This document shows, in pieces, positions 1 through 10,850 of a DNA stretch of 64,000 nt; the first letter of the stretch is position 1; each line of letters opens with the position of its first letter. The notes beneath the pieces are model-generated. The model was given only the letters and a program-made list of their open reading frames with translations. It was not told where the DNA came from and did no database searches. The translations under genes were made by a program, and so were the position numbers. The stretch is from Viola odorata (Eukaryota > Streptophyta > Magnoliopsida > Malpighiales > Violaceae): assembly GCA_963691705.1 (NCBI GenBank), contig OY829542.1:32722579-32786578 (forward strand). Direction: 5' to 3'.

Positions 1-1255
1 TCAAAAGACAACCTTTTACACTTTGGCTTGTCACCAGCACAAAGCGGACAGAATATCAGAGAATCGATGGAGAACAAGAAAGACACGTCTAGGGTTCGAT
101 GCCTCGACTTGTCAGGCTCGCGACGCGACCCTAACCAGCTGCATGCCCTAGACGGATGAACCCAGATCTACCCGAGAACACCGATCTAGTTGTCTACACC
201 TACCTGACAGTCTCACGCTAGCTATCACTGCAAGGTCATGATAATAATCACAAAGGGACGATTAAAATATGATCAAGCCTCGAATCACCCTAAGCAAAAA
301 TGGAATTAAAATGACAAGCAACCAGATATAACAAAGAGAACATGTTAAGAGCAACTAGGCCTCGAATCTACCCAAGCAACCCTCGATGCACCTTTACGAA
401 GAATGTGGGTTTTAGCCACTCATGTTAAGAGATAAACAAATAAAAGATGGAAGTAACATAATAAAATATAAAGAAAGGATAAAGGATAAAACTTGATTAA
501 TAATGCTTGAAGCAAAGCTTGGAGCCGGCGGCTATGGAGAGAAGGGGGAAGAACAGGCCCCAAAACAAATAAACTAAAAGAAGGTTGCTAAAATTAATTT
601 AAGAGTAAAATGTCTAAGTAGTGCTACCCTAAACCCTAGCATACAAGGGGTATATATACTCCAACTACCCACTAAGGGCCAAAATTGCTAGCTATGGGAA
701 GTACAACACAAGGAGTGCATGCTCCTCCAAGTGGGATGTCCAAACAAGAAAAAAAGGGAATATTCCTTGGGATCCTTGCAGAGCTCTCTGAAGTTTGTCA
801 GGTGGGCACGTGGAGGGCTTGGAGAGAAGATACGTAGAGCTGGTGCTTGCACTTGTCGAGGGCTCGATGATATTTTCTACGGCGAGGCCTTGACGACATT
901 GTCGAGGGTAGGAGATCAGCATCTTTGGGAACATTTTGGAACGTTCTGGAAGGTTCTGGAATGGACACGTGAAAGCACAACTGCGAGGACACGTGGATAT
1001 AGAGCTTTGGGTCCATCGAGGGCTCGACGAAGGGGTAAACGGCGAGGCCTCGATTGAGAAATTGGTGTCTTGGTCTTGATGCTAATCGTGAAGCTTGAGC
1101 TCTGCTGAAATTGCCCAGAAAGCATGTCTTTTCGCACATTTCTCCTTCTTGGCCTTGATCTGTGATAAAGATGGAAACACGAGTGAATTAGTAGTATCAA
1201 GGCTTAAATTAAGGTAAAAATGGAAGGAAAAATATGCATAAAACACATGCTATCA
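1..1255 (-). repeat. Athila-like LTR, cut by window edge
   Basis: The stretch follows the same order of short blocks as the Athila LTRs at 3960-5559 and 24372-25926 (the 'aggcct..acccaagcaaccct' block, the 'gatctgtgataaagatgga' block, and an end in GCTATCA), but it is much more diverged. It ends at 1255, and unrelated sequence follows, so this is the outer edge of a minus-strand element running off the left, or a solo LTR. No coding capacity is visible; the short reading frames here are chance. Confidence 0.6.
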
Positions 1256-2033
1256 CTGCTAGAGAGGGCGCCGAGGCTAGTGACCTTGCTGATGGCAGCG
1301 CCTAGCGCACCCGCAGGCGCATGCGAGATAGCCTCCCGAGCCATATCAGATTCAGACCATTTTTGCCTAGCTCTGAATGATGTAGAAGACACCTTGGGAT
1401 GTCTAGAGAGCTCCCAGCGAGTTTGAAGTCATTCGCAAGAGGGATTTGGTGATTGGCCTGATTCGAACATTGAGTGCGCAAAGTGTGAACGCGCCAAGGT
1501 GTGAACGCGCGTTGGCGCGCGGATTGCTAGCTCCTTGCGCGAGATGGAGTTCTACCTTCTGTAGGAGTTCTACATGGATTATTATTAGTATTTACTTATT
1601 TTATTTGCTTAAACATTCCCGTTCTACTTAGATTAGAAGTTCTATTTGGAATAGGTTTTATTGTCGCCTATATAAGGCAACGCTTGACGCTTATGTGTTT
1701 TTTAGATCTTTTGTTGAATTAAATCCAGAGAATGTTTTCTCATATTGTTCATGCGTGAGCCTTGTGTTTAATTGAGTCCGAACGCTCAATTAATATTGCA
1801 AGTAAAACCCGAAGGTTCAATCCCACTTAGTCATTTGTTCTAGGTTGATATCCGTAAGGGATATAGGCTTAGAGAGTCGAACAAGAAACCTCTCTTGTAC
1901 GAATTAGATTGGCTAGTGCGTTGCAACTAGCAGGTCGATGTTGTCAAGTCGAGTTCTATCAATTTCTGCATCTGAAGTCCAAACCCGAACTAGATCGTCA
2001 GAAAGTGCATCCTAGCCACCTAGGATCGTATCA
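1256..2033 (+). repeat. LTR fragment, plus orientation
   Basis: The fragment ends in GGATCGTATCA, like the LTRs of element E and the LTR at 2045-3769. It carries a TATA-like box (TATATAAGG, about 1669-1677) followed by a T-rich leader. Its left limit is not clear: no TG start or target duplication is seen near 1256, and bases 1256-1450 are unassigned. Confidence 0.5.
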
Positions 2034-2763
2034 CTAGGCCTTGGTGATACGATCCTAGCCCAGCCACACACACACACCAACCAGCAAGGGCTAGATGGAT
2101 AAAAGCGTCCCTCCATGATGGGGCAGATGGAGTCCGATCAGGGATTACAAAGTCTTGATGGACACTTTAATGTGTTATATTTATTGTGACCAAATTTTAG
2201 GAAGTTTGGATGAGTGGACCGTCCAAAAGCTCAGGCCAACATTTTTATTGACAGGAGTCCTACGCTGACAAGGACTCTAGGATGCGTCAGACGACTTCGA
2301 CCGAGTCGTTTAGGACCAATGAGACCCGGACCAGAAAGGAAGAGGTTGTTCCTAAAGCTTTCAAATGTTATCTTTTGTTTGGAACAGGTGTTAGCCCATT
2401 TGGATGAGCGGATTGAAAGTTATGCCAGTCGGCATTATGGTGCGCAGTGTGTGTGCAAGACAACATGCGACTTGAGGATTCGGCCCAAACCTTGGCCCGA
2501 TGATGGGAAAATCTCTTGGAGCTTCTGGAATATTATTTAATTATTTATTAATTATTTATTTAGCTTTATAGAGTTATTTCTTATTTAGAACTTCTATTCC
2601 TATTAGCATTAGAACTTATAGTTTGAGTAGAACTTGTATTGGCGTTTTGCTTATATATAGAGCCGATTGTGCTCATAATAAACTAGGCTATTTTTACCCA
2701 AATTGATATTGAGACATTGTCTTGCAGAGTATTTACTCTTTGTTCACGTGTTAACCTTGTTAC

Positions 2764-3491
2764 TGATATGATCCTAGTTGCGTAGGATGCGTAACGAGTA
2801 CTTTCTGATCTAGTTCGAAGGATTGGATTTTCGGAATACAAAATAATTAACTCTCTTGAGTGCTTAACCCTCCTAGCAACCTGTGCTAAGCAACCTAAGC
2901 TAAACAATCGAGGTTCTTGAATCAGATCCCTAACCCTGTATTCAACTTGTGAATACCAACCTAGGTGAAACGAAACAATGGGGTTTGAACTCTCGGTGTT
3001 TTACTTGCAAATCGACTTAAGCATTCAGACTTAAGAAGCAACAAAGTTCATACGTGAACAATTGAGAAAATCCTCTCTATTTTAATTGATTGAAAAATAA
3101 CTTAAAATAATAATGAGGAAGGTGGCTTCTTTAACTAGGAGAAACCCTAAATTCTTACAATGGGAAACCTTCCCTTAATAGAACTCCTAATTAATTAATT
3201 AAAATAAATTCAGACTAATTTAATTAATTAATAAAATTAGCTAAATAAATAATGAAAGGTCCGAAATTGCCTTTCAAAATAGTCATTAGAGTTATTGATG
3301 CTAAGGCTTAGAGTCAATGACGCTAGCCTCTGCCTCAAGAAAGCCCTTCAAAATAGTCACTAGAGTCATTGACGCTAAGGCTTAGAGTCAATGACGCTAG
3401 CCTCTGCCGATAAGAAGTGCCCAAACCAATGGTTGGCGTCAATGACGCAAGTGGCTTAACGTCACGTCCAGACTTACCTTGGGCCGCAGCA
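2764..3491 (-). repeat. Solo LTR nested in another LTR
   Basis: A 728-bp unit beginning TGATATGATCC and ending GCA is flanked by the direct duplication GTTAC (2759-2763 and 3492-3496). Its first 250 bp are the reverse complement of the end of the host LTR (3523-3769), so two related LTRs lie head to head. It holds a tandem repeat at 3269-3408 and no coding sequence. The clean duplication makes a solo LTR the best reading. Confidence 0.8.
3269..3408. repeat. Two-copy tandem repeat, 74-bp period
   Basis: The unit beginning 'cttcaaaatagtcactagag' and ending 'gctagcctctgcc' occurs twice with few differences. It lies inside the solo LTR 2764-3491. Each copy also contains an internal near-palindrome (ATTGACGCTAAGG..AGTCAATGACGC). 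Confidence 0.85.
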
Positions 3492-3769
3492 GTTACTATT
3501 CAAGTCCAAACATTTGAATAATTGGCAAGTAAAAATTGAGAGTTCGAACCCCCATTGTGTCGTTTCACCTAGGTTGGTATTCACATGTTGAATACAGGGT
3601 TAGGGATCCGAAGCAAGAACCTCACTTGTTACGTTTAGGTTGGCTAGTACAAGTTATTAGAAGGGTTAAACTTCCATGTTGAGTTATTTTATTCCGCATT
3701 CAAAATCCAATACTTCGAACTAGATCAAAAAGTACTTGTTACGCATCCTACGCAACTAGGATCGTATCA

Positions 3770-3958
3770 CTAGAGAAGAGACCTGGTTCTACATAATTAG
3801 CTCTTGATCACCACTAGTTCATTTAATTATCTTTTCTGGGCTCTTTCGTTCCTTTCTTTCTTGATTGATTCCTTTGACTTGTTTTTGCAAAAAGGGATGA
3901 AAATATACCCAAATTAGTAGTATCACCATCTCAAATACAATAAAAATAGATGGTGAAT
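3770..3958 (-). repeat. Remnant of an older Athila-type LTR
   Basis: This A/T-rich piece ends in the target duplication TGAAT (3954-3958) of the Athila inserted here. Its continuation is at 25932-25955, ending in ATCA next to a purine tract typical of an Athila 3' end. The younger Athila therefore landed inside the LTR of an older one. Confidence 0.55.
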
Positions 3959-3959
3959 T

Positions 3960-5559
3960 TGATCGTCACTCAAATGTATTAAATATTTTTCTGATGCATA
4001 ATGCACAAATAAATGTGTACAGGGCAAGACAGGGTCGAACCATATAGATTGAAGGAATAAACTGCTAATAAAGGTGTATGACAAGGCACAAATACAACAG
4101 AATACGGTCAAGAAACACTGGGGGAAGTTTCTGTCGATTAATGAATTAATCGGCGCAGATATGGGAGCTAACAAAACAGATAAGTAAAAATATGTAAACC
4201 GCAATCATAAAAGTAACAAACATTCGGGGTCTCAAAAATAAAAAGCAATCAAGGGCAAAATAACAAAAGGTACTCGAGGGCACGAAAAGTAATAAAAGAG
4301 ATATAAATCAGTTGGGAAGAGGTCTTAGCGAAAGGTATTCTCGGGTTGCTTTCAAGGTCAGTTAATCATGGGCACGAAAATAGTCCAAGCTCAGGCATAG
4401 ACCTGCTATAGGAGCCATATTTCCACGTAGGCTCCCTACTTACCTTCGTAGGTAGAAGCCACCCCCCGTTTCCACATATGGGGCGGCCTTGACGTTTCGC
4501 CGTCCTCCCAGGCACAAATGCGGGGAGGCACTACTCAAAACGCACATGAAGTGGAGGCAACACAGATCTAGGGCGTGACATCTCAGGTTGTCAAGCTCGC
4601 ATCACATAACCTAAACAATCAAATACCCTTGGACGAAAGACCTTTCGCGATGTCTACACTAGGTGTCTACTTTATCTCAAGGATTCGCGTCAGTTATAAC
4701 CAAGAGAATGACAATACACATGCAGAAATATTGACAGTTGATCAGGCCCTCAACCGTTCTAAATGAGCAAGGATTAAAATGATAAATGATTGAATATGAC
4801 AAGAGAATATATTAAGCACACTTTAGGCCTCCTAACTAACCCTTGCAACCCTTGAAACACCCTTCACTAAGAAGGTGGTATTTAGCTACTTATAACCAGA
4901 TGTAAATAGTAGGTAATGAATATCATGCAAGAAGGAGTAGAGAAAATGATTAGAGGAAACCGGTAAATGATTTAATAAATCAAAGAAGGAAAGCTTCCTC
5001 CTTTACAAAACTGGCGGCTGCTCCAATATTCAAGAGAATAAAATCCCTAGAAATTAGGGTAAAAGAAAGAGGTATTTTTAGTGTCTAGAGTCAGCCTCCC
5101 TTACAAAAACCCTAAAGCTAAGCTTATATAGGCTAAAACTAGCTAGGAGATAAAAATACAGCTAAGGGAGAGAGGGTGTCAGTGCTTGGGAGGACGCCAA
5201 CACACAAGGGGACCGCGTCCTTGCTAGAGAATATTCTAGAATCTTCTGGGATCTTCTGGAAGCGTCTGACACCTTCTGGAATTCTTTACTTTGGCTCTTG
5301 ATCTCTGATCTGATGTAGGGAAGTCGAGGGCGTGAGACTGCTCACTGGTCTGGTTAGCGTCGCGGGCTCGATGACTTCTGCTCCTCTAGACCTCGATCTT
5401 CAAGACCCCATAAATGCTTCCAAAAATGCTCATTTCCGCTCTTTTCTCCCTTTAAGCGCTGATCTGCAAAAAGATGGGAAAAAGGGAAAATCAGAAGTAT
5501 CTTGCCCTCGAAAAGGCCGAAAATAAGGTAGAAAAACCTATAATAATGACATACTATCA
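3960..5559 (-). repeat. Athila 3' LTR
   Basis: It runs from TGATCGTCACTC to ATACTATCA on the plus strand and matches 24372-25926 along its length. The main difference is about 46 bp present here (near 4090-4140) and missing in the partner. The block with 'aggtgtctactttatctcaa' is shared by both. The LTR pair is visibly more diverged than those of elements F, G or the Tat element, so this is an older insertion. Confidence 0.9.
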
Positions 5560-6067
5560 AATCCCGACACTACCCATTGCTCTCCCTTGAGCAATCACAA
5601 AATTGAAAACTACCTCCAGGAATAGACAACACAGTGACCACACACAAATACAAACCGACACCAAGCTAGACTTCGCACATAACCCATTCTCACCTAGGAG
5701 AAACCTGCATCAAACCAGAGGGGTAACGGCCCAAAAGATGAAAGTTTCCCATATCCAGCCCTTACTCAGCAGTCCTTACCAAATACGTGTTTACACTCAC
5801 TCTCGCAAGCAAAGCTAAGTGTTTACGCTCAAAACTAAATGCATATAACACAACACAAAGTCAAACTTGCATATCAATCCGAGTACTGTAGAACACACGC
5901 ATGGGCAATCAACAATCGAAAAAACAACGCATCAACAAAAAGAAAGAAAAGGGATGGAAAGAGCTAGAAATGTGGAAGAGAGAAACAAGAGATGAAAAAA
6001 AGAGAAGTGAGGGGAGAAAAGAAGGAAAGAAAAGAAAGGGCCAGGTAAAACCTGGATGGATTCCTTG
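5560..6067 (-). other. Athila 3' untranslated region, part 1
   Basis: This lies between the 3' LTR and the solo LTR at 6068. Its first bases (5560-5600) resemble the sequence at 25956-26000 beside the older Athila LTR, and the purine tract 'agtgtcggga' on the minus strand is in the place of the polypurine tract. A lysine-rich reading frame at 5901 on the plus strand is only A-rich sequence; I see no gene. Confidence 0.6.
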
Positions 6068-6694
6068 TGATATGAGCTTAAAGGCTCCAGCTCGTCCTTA
6101 TGCCTTGCCCGGACCAGCCTTGGATCTCACGGCGAATACTAGCACATTAGGGACTGTTTTGGTGATCAAGTCAGCCGCCCTTCCTAGGTTTAAATGAAGG
6201 GTTATTTTAGAGTTTTCTCATGTAATAATTCTCAAGCTATAAATAGAAGGAGATAGCCTCTTTTATAGCTTGCCTTTGATTTTGATGATATTCTCTTTGG
6301 CCAATTCTTAGAGTAAACTAGTGTAACTTAGGGTTCTTGGTAACCGGTGCCAATAGGGCTGAATACCATTGTTTATCTTCTATCTCTTCTTGTAATTAAG
6401 CTCTTGAGCTTTGTTCTTAAATCAGAAAAGAGAGATCCTTAACTAGTTTGTAGAAAGGTTGCTTGTTCTTAAGATCAAGAGGGTTTTCTAATTAGTTAAG
6501 TTCTTATTATGTTCATCATCTAAACACCTCTAAACATCATCCATTTCCGCTGCAACACATACTCCATTTGAACACTAAAAGCACCTTCATCCGTTCATCC
6601 ATCCAAGCTGCCAACCTCTCACAAGAGGACTAGATCCAGCTCAAGAACAACAATTCGGCCTCCTTCTATCCAAATCAAAGTTGAGCCGTTATCA
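6068..6694 (+). repeat. Solo LTR related to the LTRs of element D
   Basis: A 627-bp unit starts TGATATGAGC and ends GCCGTTATCA, flanked by the duplication CCTTG (6063-6067 and 6695-6699). It shares with the D LTRs (607 and 653 bp) a TATA box within an inverted repeat (CAAGCTATAAA at 6233-6243, TTTATAGCTTG at 6262-6272) and the end region with 'aagaggactagatccagctcaag'. No internal region remains, so LTR-LTR recombination removed it. Confidence 0.88.
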
Positions 6695-6699
6695 CCTTG

Positions 6700-8034
6700 G
6701 CTTAGGAAAAAGATGAAGGGGCAAGACAGCTTTCATCGAGGGGACGTTGATGATTCGGGGGCTAGACAGAGGTCTTCTTTCGAGGGCAGGAAAATCTTCT
6801 TGTTGAGGCTTCAGATGCGGATACTTTCTTTGTTCGCTTAATGCCCCCCTTCTTTTACTTTGAATTTTTTTTTTAGGGAGGGGGTACGAACTAATTACAA
6901 AACCTTTGATTCTTCCGGGGCATGAAAGTTTTGATTGTTTGTTCGACGCTTGTCCTTGATCTGCTTCCAGCATCGATGGTGACTTCTTTTTCGCTTCCCC
7001 ACACTTGAACGTTTCGGGGGCTCTATTCGCTTGAATGATCTAGGGCTCGAAACTCTTTCGAGCTTTTGCTTTTTCTTGCCCTAGATCTCTGCTTTTTGTT
7101 TTCAGCTCTGAAGTCTTTTTGCTTTCGTCTGCTTCCCAGCACTTGAACTTGTCTGCACGTTCTTTAGATGTCTAGCCCTCGACGTTACCCTCAATAATCG
7201 CTACCTCACTTGCCAAGGAGAAAGATAAAGAAAATACAAATGGTCAGGAAAGAATATGAAAAAGATGGGGGATGTCGGGGGCTCGTAAAGAGAAGAGAGA
7301 GAGAGGGGGAGAAAAGAAAGAAGAAGACATTGATGCGAAGTTTTCTGTCAAATTGAAGCTTTCCCATGTCTAACAGTGACTATACCCAGGGATATCATGC
7401 AAGATCAACCAGTGCCTAGCTAAAGTATCCTAATCACACAAGAAAGAAATAGGCATGGAGGCTCAAGTGCTCACAGGGTGCTTTGTGACTACTGATGTCG
7501 AGGCCTAGATATGGATATAAGGTTCAACAGGCAAAAATGGGAACAGCTAGGTCTAGACAAGGTGCTGGTGGTTCATACTTGTGCATATGTGATCAAGAGT
7601 GTGTGTCCATACATAGAGGTTTTGAAAAACTGGGCAGTGGCAGATTTTTGGAAAAAATTTAGCAAAGTCCTAAATTTTTTTTTTAAAATCCGATAAAAGC
7701 AAACTTCCACTAAAACATGCAATCAAGCAACAAACTGAAAATTAAACATGCAACAAACACACAGATATATCCCTCCCCACACTTAGGCTGCGCATTGTCC
7801 TCAATGTGAGAAGAGCACACACAAGAAGTTCAACAAAAATTAAAATAAGTACATGACAGAAAAATAACAAGCAAGTAAAAATGTTTTTGGCCCTCCTCGA
7901 GGGCAAGAAAGAGAAATTGTTCAGGGGGGATCAGGAGGGCGGTAGCTTGCTCCTGGCCACTTCAGTCGCGAGGCCTCGAAGCTCTGCTAGGATTGCTTGC
8001 AGCAGGCGCTTGATTCGGAGGAGCGTTTGGGGTG
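6700..8034 (-). other. Athila 3' untranslated region, part 2
   Basis: The region is non-coding sequence downstream of the Athila env-like ORF. It holds homopolymer tracts (T-run near 6870, T-run near 7676-7684) and purine-rich stretches (7270-7330). Near 7768 the block 'ccctccccacacttaggctg' looks like the purine-tract region seen in Athila 3' ends. Reading frames here are short and unsupported. Confidence 0.5.
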
Positions 8035-8958
8035 CTAGATCGGATGACTTGCTTGCTTGATTGCTCTCGGGGGAGCAATCAGATTTTCTTCGGGGGCACG
8101 AGGAGCAACAAGGGCGTGGGGCCTTGAAATGCTAGGGTAGGAGAAATCTCCTCCATGCTTCGTGTCGAAGACCTTCTCTCCCGATGGTGTGGTACCTAAG
8201 GAAAACCTCAAAATACCATGTGAGATGCATAAGTGCCCCATAACATCAAGCAATGGGCTCACTAAGTCCAGCAGAGGTCAAATCAATATTGCACAAATTC
8301 ACAACAAGCAGAGCAATCAGAGATCCTAAAATGGGGCCTCGAGAGCCATTCTGAACATGAATAATAGCACATGCAACCCAAAATCCTAAATTCACCCTAC
8401 GCTTGTTTTTCATGCACCAAAAGAGAAATAGCTCTTGCAGGCTTAACTGCCCTGAAGAGCCAAATCTAGCAGCAAAAGTAAGAGCAAGAAAGCGATGCAA
8501 AATTCTAAGGGCAGGGTCCATAATTTCATGCGCTTTAGAGGATTTGGGGTTGAAAACAACATTAGGATTCTCAGATAACTCACGAAAGGCCATATCAGCA
8601 TCAAAAATAGGGGGAATCACAGTCAAAGAATTCTTATAAGCACTGGATTTTAAACCATCAGGCGTGACAAAATTAAGTGCACAATTGAACTTATTGAGAG
8701 ACAGCTTAAGCTATTTATTCACTAAGTGAAAATTAATCAGTTCAGGGGTCGAAGGGTTCGGTCCATGCTTGCCCTTAGGCTTGTAATGGTCCGAACTAAC
8801 CCAAAAAGTAGTAAACAACTCTAGCGAGGGCTCGACATAGGTTGGATGTTCCAAAAAGAAAAAGGACTCCCAACCTATGTTACCAACGAGGTCTCGGATT
8901 CTAGCTTCCTGCCCCATTTTTCTCAAAAATTCCAAATCTAGGCGCGCACACGGGCTAA
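8035..8958 (-). pseudogene. Athila downstream ORF (ORF1/env-like position), C-terminal part
   Basis: On the minus strand this reads as the conserved core of the plant Athila downstream protein: a segment with RELSENP, then AHEIMDPALRILHRFLA, then a stretch with WCMKNKRRVNLGFW, and a hydrophobic GPILGSLIALLVVNL segment. The function of this protein is unknown; it occupies the env position but I see no signal peptide or fusion peptide. The frame is broken by a stop at 8711 and a frameshift near 8250. Element G separates it from its N-terminal part at 16749-17546. Confidence 0.75.
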
Positions 8959-9642
8959 TGATACGATCACACTACCCTTAAGGCTTGAAGACAAGGATAT
9001 TGTTCCAAAAGGACCAATCACAAGGAGCATGGCCAAGAAGCTTACCATGTGGATCGAAAGAGAATTAATCAAGACAATACCTAAGCATGAAGATCGAGCC
9101 TTGATACTACTCCTGCATTGTTCCAAAAGTGAGCTGAAGCAAACACTCTATAGCATTTTGCCCTGCTTCGAAAGGACCTTGCGAGCTGTTTTTCCCCCAC
9201 TTGTGATATTTTATTGTTTTTATTTTCTATAAATAGAACATCAAGTTAGCTTTCTTTTTCAGATTATTGCCAAGTGAAAGCTTATTATTTGAGTGATTTG
9301 TTTGTGTGATCTTTTGGCCACTTCTTGGCTGAAACTTTGTATTGTTTCTTGGCTGTAATTCCAGTGTGTTCTCAAGCTATAATCAAGTGTTCTTTGTGCT
9401 TTCAATCCTTGTTCAATTGATTGGTACATTTCCGAATTCCATCCAAGAATTGTTCATCCATTTCCTTTCATCTTTCATTCATCATTTCCGCTGCAATTCT
9501 ACTCCATCTTCTATCCTTTTTCCTTCCATCTTCTATCCTTTTTCCTTCCATCTTCTAAGTTTCTTTGTGTCAACAACTCAAGCTAGATCCTCCATCAAAA
9601 CATAGATTCAGACTCCCTTACAAAGGAGGTTGGATCTTATCA
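8959..9642 (+). repeat. Element G 5' LTR
   Basis: The 684-bp LTR starts TGATACGATC and ends CTTATCA. Compared with the 3' LTR it lacks about 14 bp near 9146 and about 48 bp near 9275, and has a short duplication of 'ttctatcctttttccttcca' at about 9508-9550. Base substitutions between the two LTRs are very few. Its first 130 bases encode the C-terminus of pol when it acts as the 3' LTR. Confidence 0.92.
9228..9236 (+). promoter_or_regulatory. TATA box of element G LTR
   Basis: TATAAATAG lies about 270 bp into the LTR, after a T-rich stretch; the same box is at 16171-16179 in the 3' LTR. This is the expected place for a pol II promoter at the U3/R border. The same octamer occurs in the D-family solo LTR (6238) and the solo LTR at 18797 (19238). 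Confidence 0.7.
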
Positions 9643-9644
9643 AG

Positions 9645-9657
9645 TGGTAGCGGAGCT
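9645..9657 (+). promoter_or_regulatory. Primer-binding site of element G
   Basis: TGGTAGCGGAGCT begins two bases after the LTR end. It agrees with the common plant initiator-Met site TGGTATCAGAGC at 10 of 12 positions. The identical 13-mer follows the 5' LTR of elements E, F, D and C in this window. Confidence 0.75.
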
Positions 9658-10780
9658 CTAGCCGCTTCGAGTTGTTCTTGAATCTGAGTTTGTGTTTGTG
9701 TTCGTCCATCTTCATTTTTTCTGCCTATTTTGTCAAGAAGAAGGTAACTAAAAATCTGGTTACAACCCTTCCCATCCGTCCACTTTCAGCCAAAGTTTGT
9801 GTCACTTTTTGTCTTTCTTGTCTGAATATTCACTTACACTGTTTTCTTGTCCCCCACTCAGCATTTTATTCTTCCAAATCAGCTTTGTGTCATAGAGGGC
9901 AGCACATACCTCACACCTTTTTCTATTAAAACAAACATCTCATTCCCCTCACATGTGAGCAGCAAAAATCCATCCCTTACCCATCCGTGCACAACCTACA
10001 ATCCACTACTACAAAGCTGAATATTCTCTTACACATCATCCAAGTGCAAGTCCTTCCATCATTCCATCATTCTTCCAAAAATCAGAACTTTCCCTACATT
10101 CTTCCAAAACAAACCAAAATCATCCCTTGAATTAAAAACACATCTCCTTCAAACAACATTTGATCATTTCAAAGTTCAGAATATAATTGTTCTCTAAATA
10201 AATAAAAAAAAAAAAATACAAAGAAGAGAACAAAACGCTATCTTTAAATTCCAAGTGTTGTTTCAATTATTCGTTCTTTTAAATTCTATACCCCCTACAT
10301 GGGCGGTTGCAATCTTTAAATTCAAGTCATTTCAATTCCGTTATTTCCATTCAAGTCATTTACTTTCAAGCTCAAAGGGAGGCCTTGTCGCCCTTTTTAC
10401 TTTTCTGTCCTAGGGTTGGTTCTACCATCCTCTCCTTACAATTCAAGTCATTTCCATTCAGCTATTTAAATTCTGCCATTTAAATTTCAGCAATTTACTT
10501 TAAGTAATTTACTTTCTTGTACTTTACTTTCTTGCTCAAAGGGAGGCTTTGCCGACCTCTTTACTTTTCTGTCCAAGGATTGGTTCTACCATCCTATTCT
10601 TTACTTTCCAAGCTTTTCCTTTCAGCTTTTCACTTCTTGAATTTCTAATGTGCTCAAAACAATAATTGAACAAAAGAAAACAACAAGGACACTGCTTGAG
10701 GACATTACTTGGACAAAAGGGAAACAAAACAACTTATGAGGTTTGAGTGACTAAGTGAGGACAATTTTTACGAGAGTTTC
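9658..10780 (+). other. Long untranslated leader of element G
   Basis: About 1.1 kb lies between the primer site and the conserved leader block. It is A/T-rich and contains a direct repeat of about 70 bp (starting 'gctcaaagggaggc' at about 10371 and 10534, both ending in 'ggttctaccatcct'). Only short chance reading frames are seen. Confidence 0.6.
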
Positions 10781-10837
10781 AAACACGAGAGCAAACACGT
10801 GAGGGAGTGTTTTCACTCACGTGTGCCACTTGTGTAG
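10781..10837 (+). promoter_or_regulatory. Conserved leader block and hairpin before gag (G)
   Basis: The motif AAACACGAGAG followed by AAACACGTGAGGGAGTG (10781-10809) is found just before the gag ATG of five elements here. In G it forms an 8-bp perfect stem, CACGTGAG (10796-10803) with CTCACGTG (10816-10823). A YAG|G acceptor-like site follows (10835-10838). It may act in RNA packaging or dimerisation, or be a splice relic; no function is proven. Confidence 0.6.
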
Positions 10838-10850
10838 GTTAACTTTAAAC

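Larger units (their letters stand above)
2045..3769 (+). repeat. LTR of the TGATACGATCC family, interrupted
   Basis: It starts TGATACGATCC and ends GGATCGTATCA, which are perfect inverted termini. The early part resembles the start of element E's LTR (block 'gatggagtccgatca', then 'gtgcgcagt' and 'cttggcccgatgatgg'). A (CA)n run lies at about 2067-2078. A second LTR (2764-3491) is inserted in it; without that and its duplication the LTR is about 1.0 kb. No matching 5-bp target duplication is seen (CTTGG left, CTAGA right), so it may be a recombined remnant. Confidence 0.65.

Noticed and set aside
3269..3408. A MITE or short inverted-repeat element
   Set aside because: A direct tandem duplication inside a solo LTR explains it; no target duplication of its own.
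2764..3769. Foldback (inverted-repeat) DNA transposon
   Set aside because: The left arm belongs to a unit with its own GTTAC duplications at 2759 and 3492, so two LTRs in opposite directions explain the inverted repeat.
8035..8958. A retroviral envelope gene in Athila
   Set aside because: No signal peptide, fusion peptide or surface-unit features are seen; only the position is env-like.
10821..10850. Start of element G gag at 10821
   Set aside because: The codon is GTG and lies in the hairpin; the first ATG is at 10851 and fits the spacing seen in other family members.
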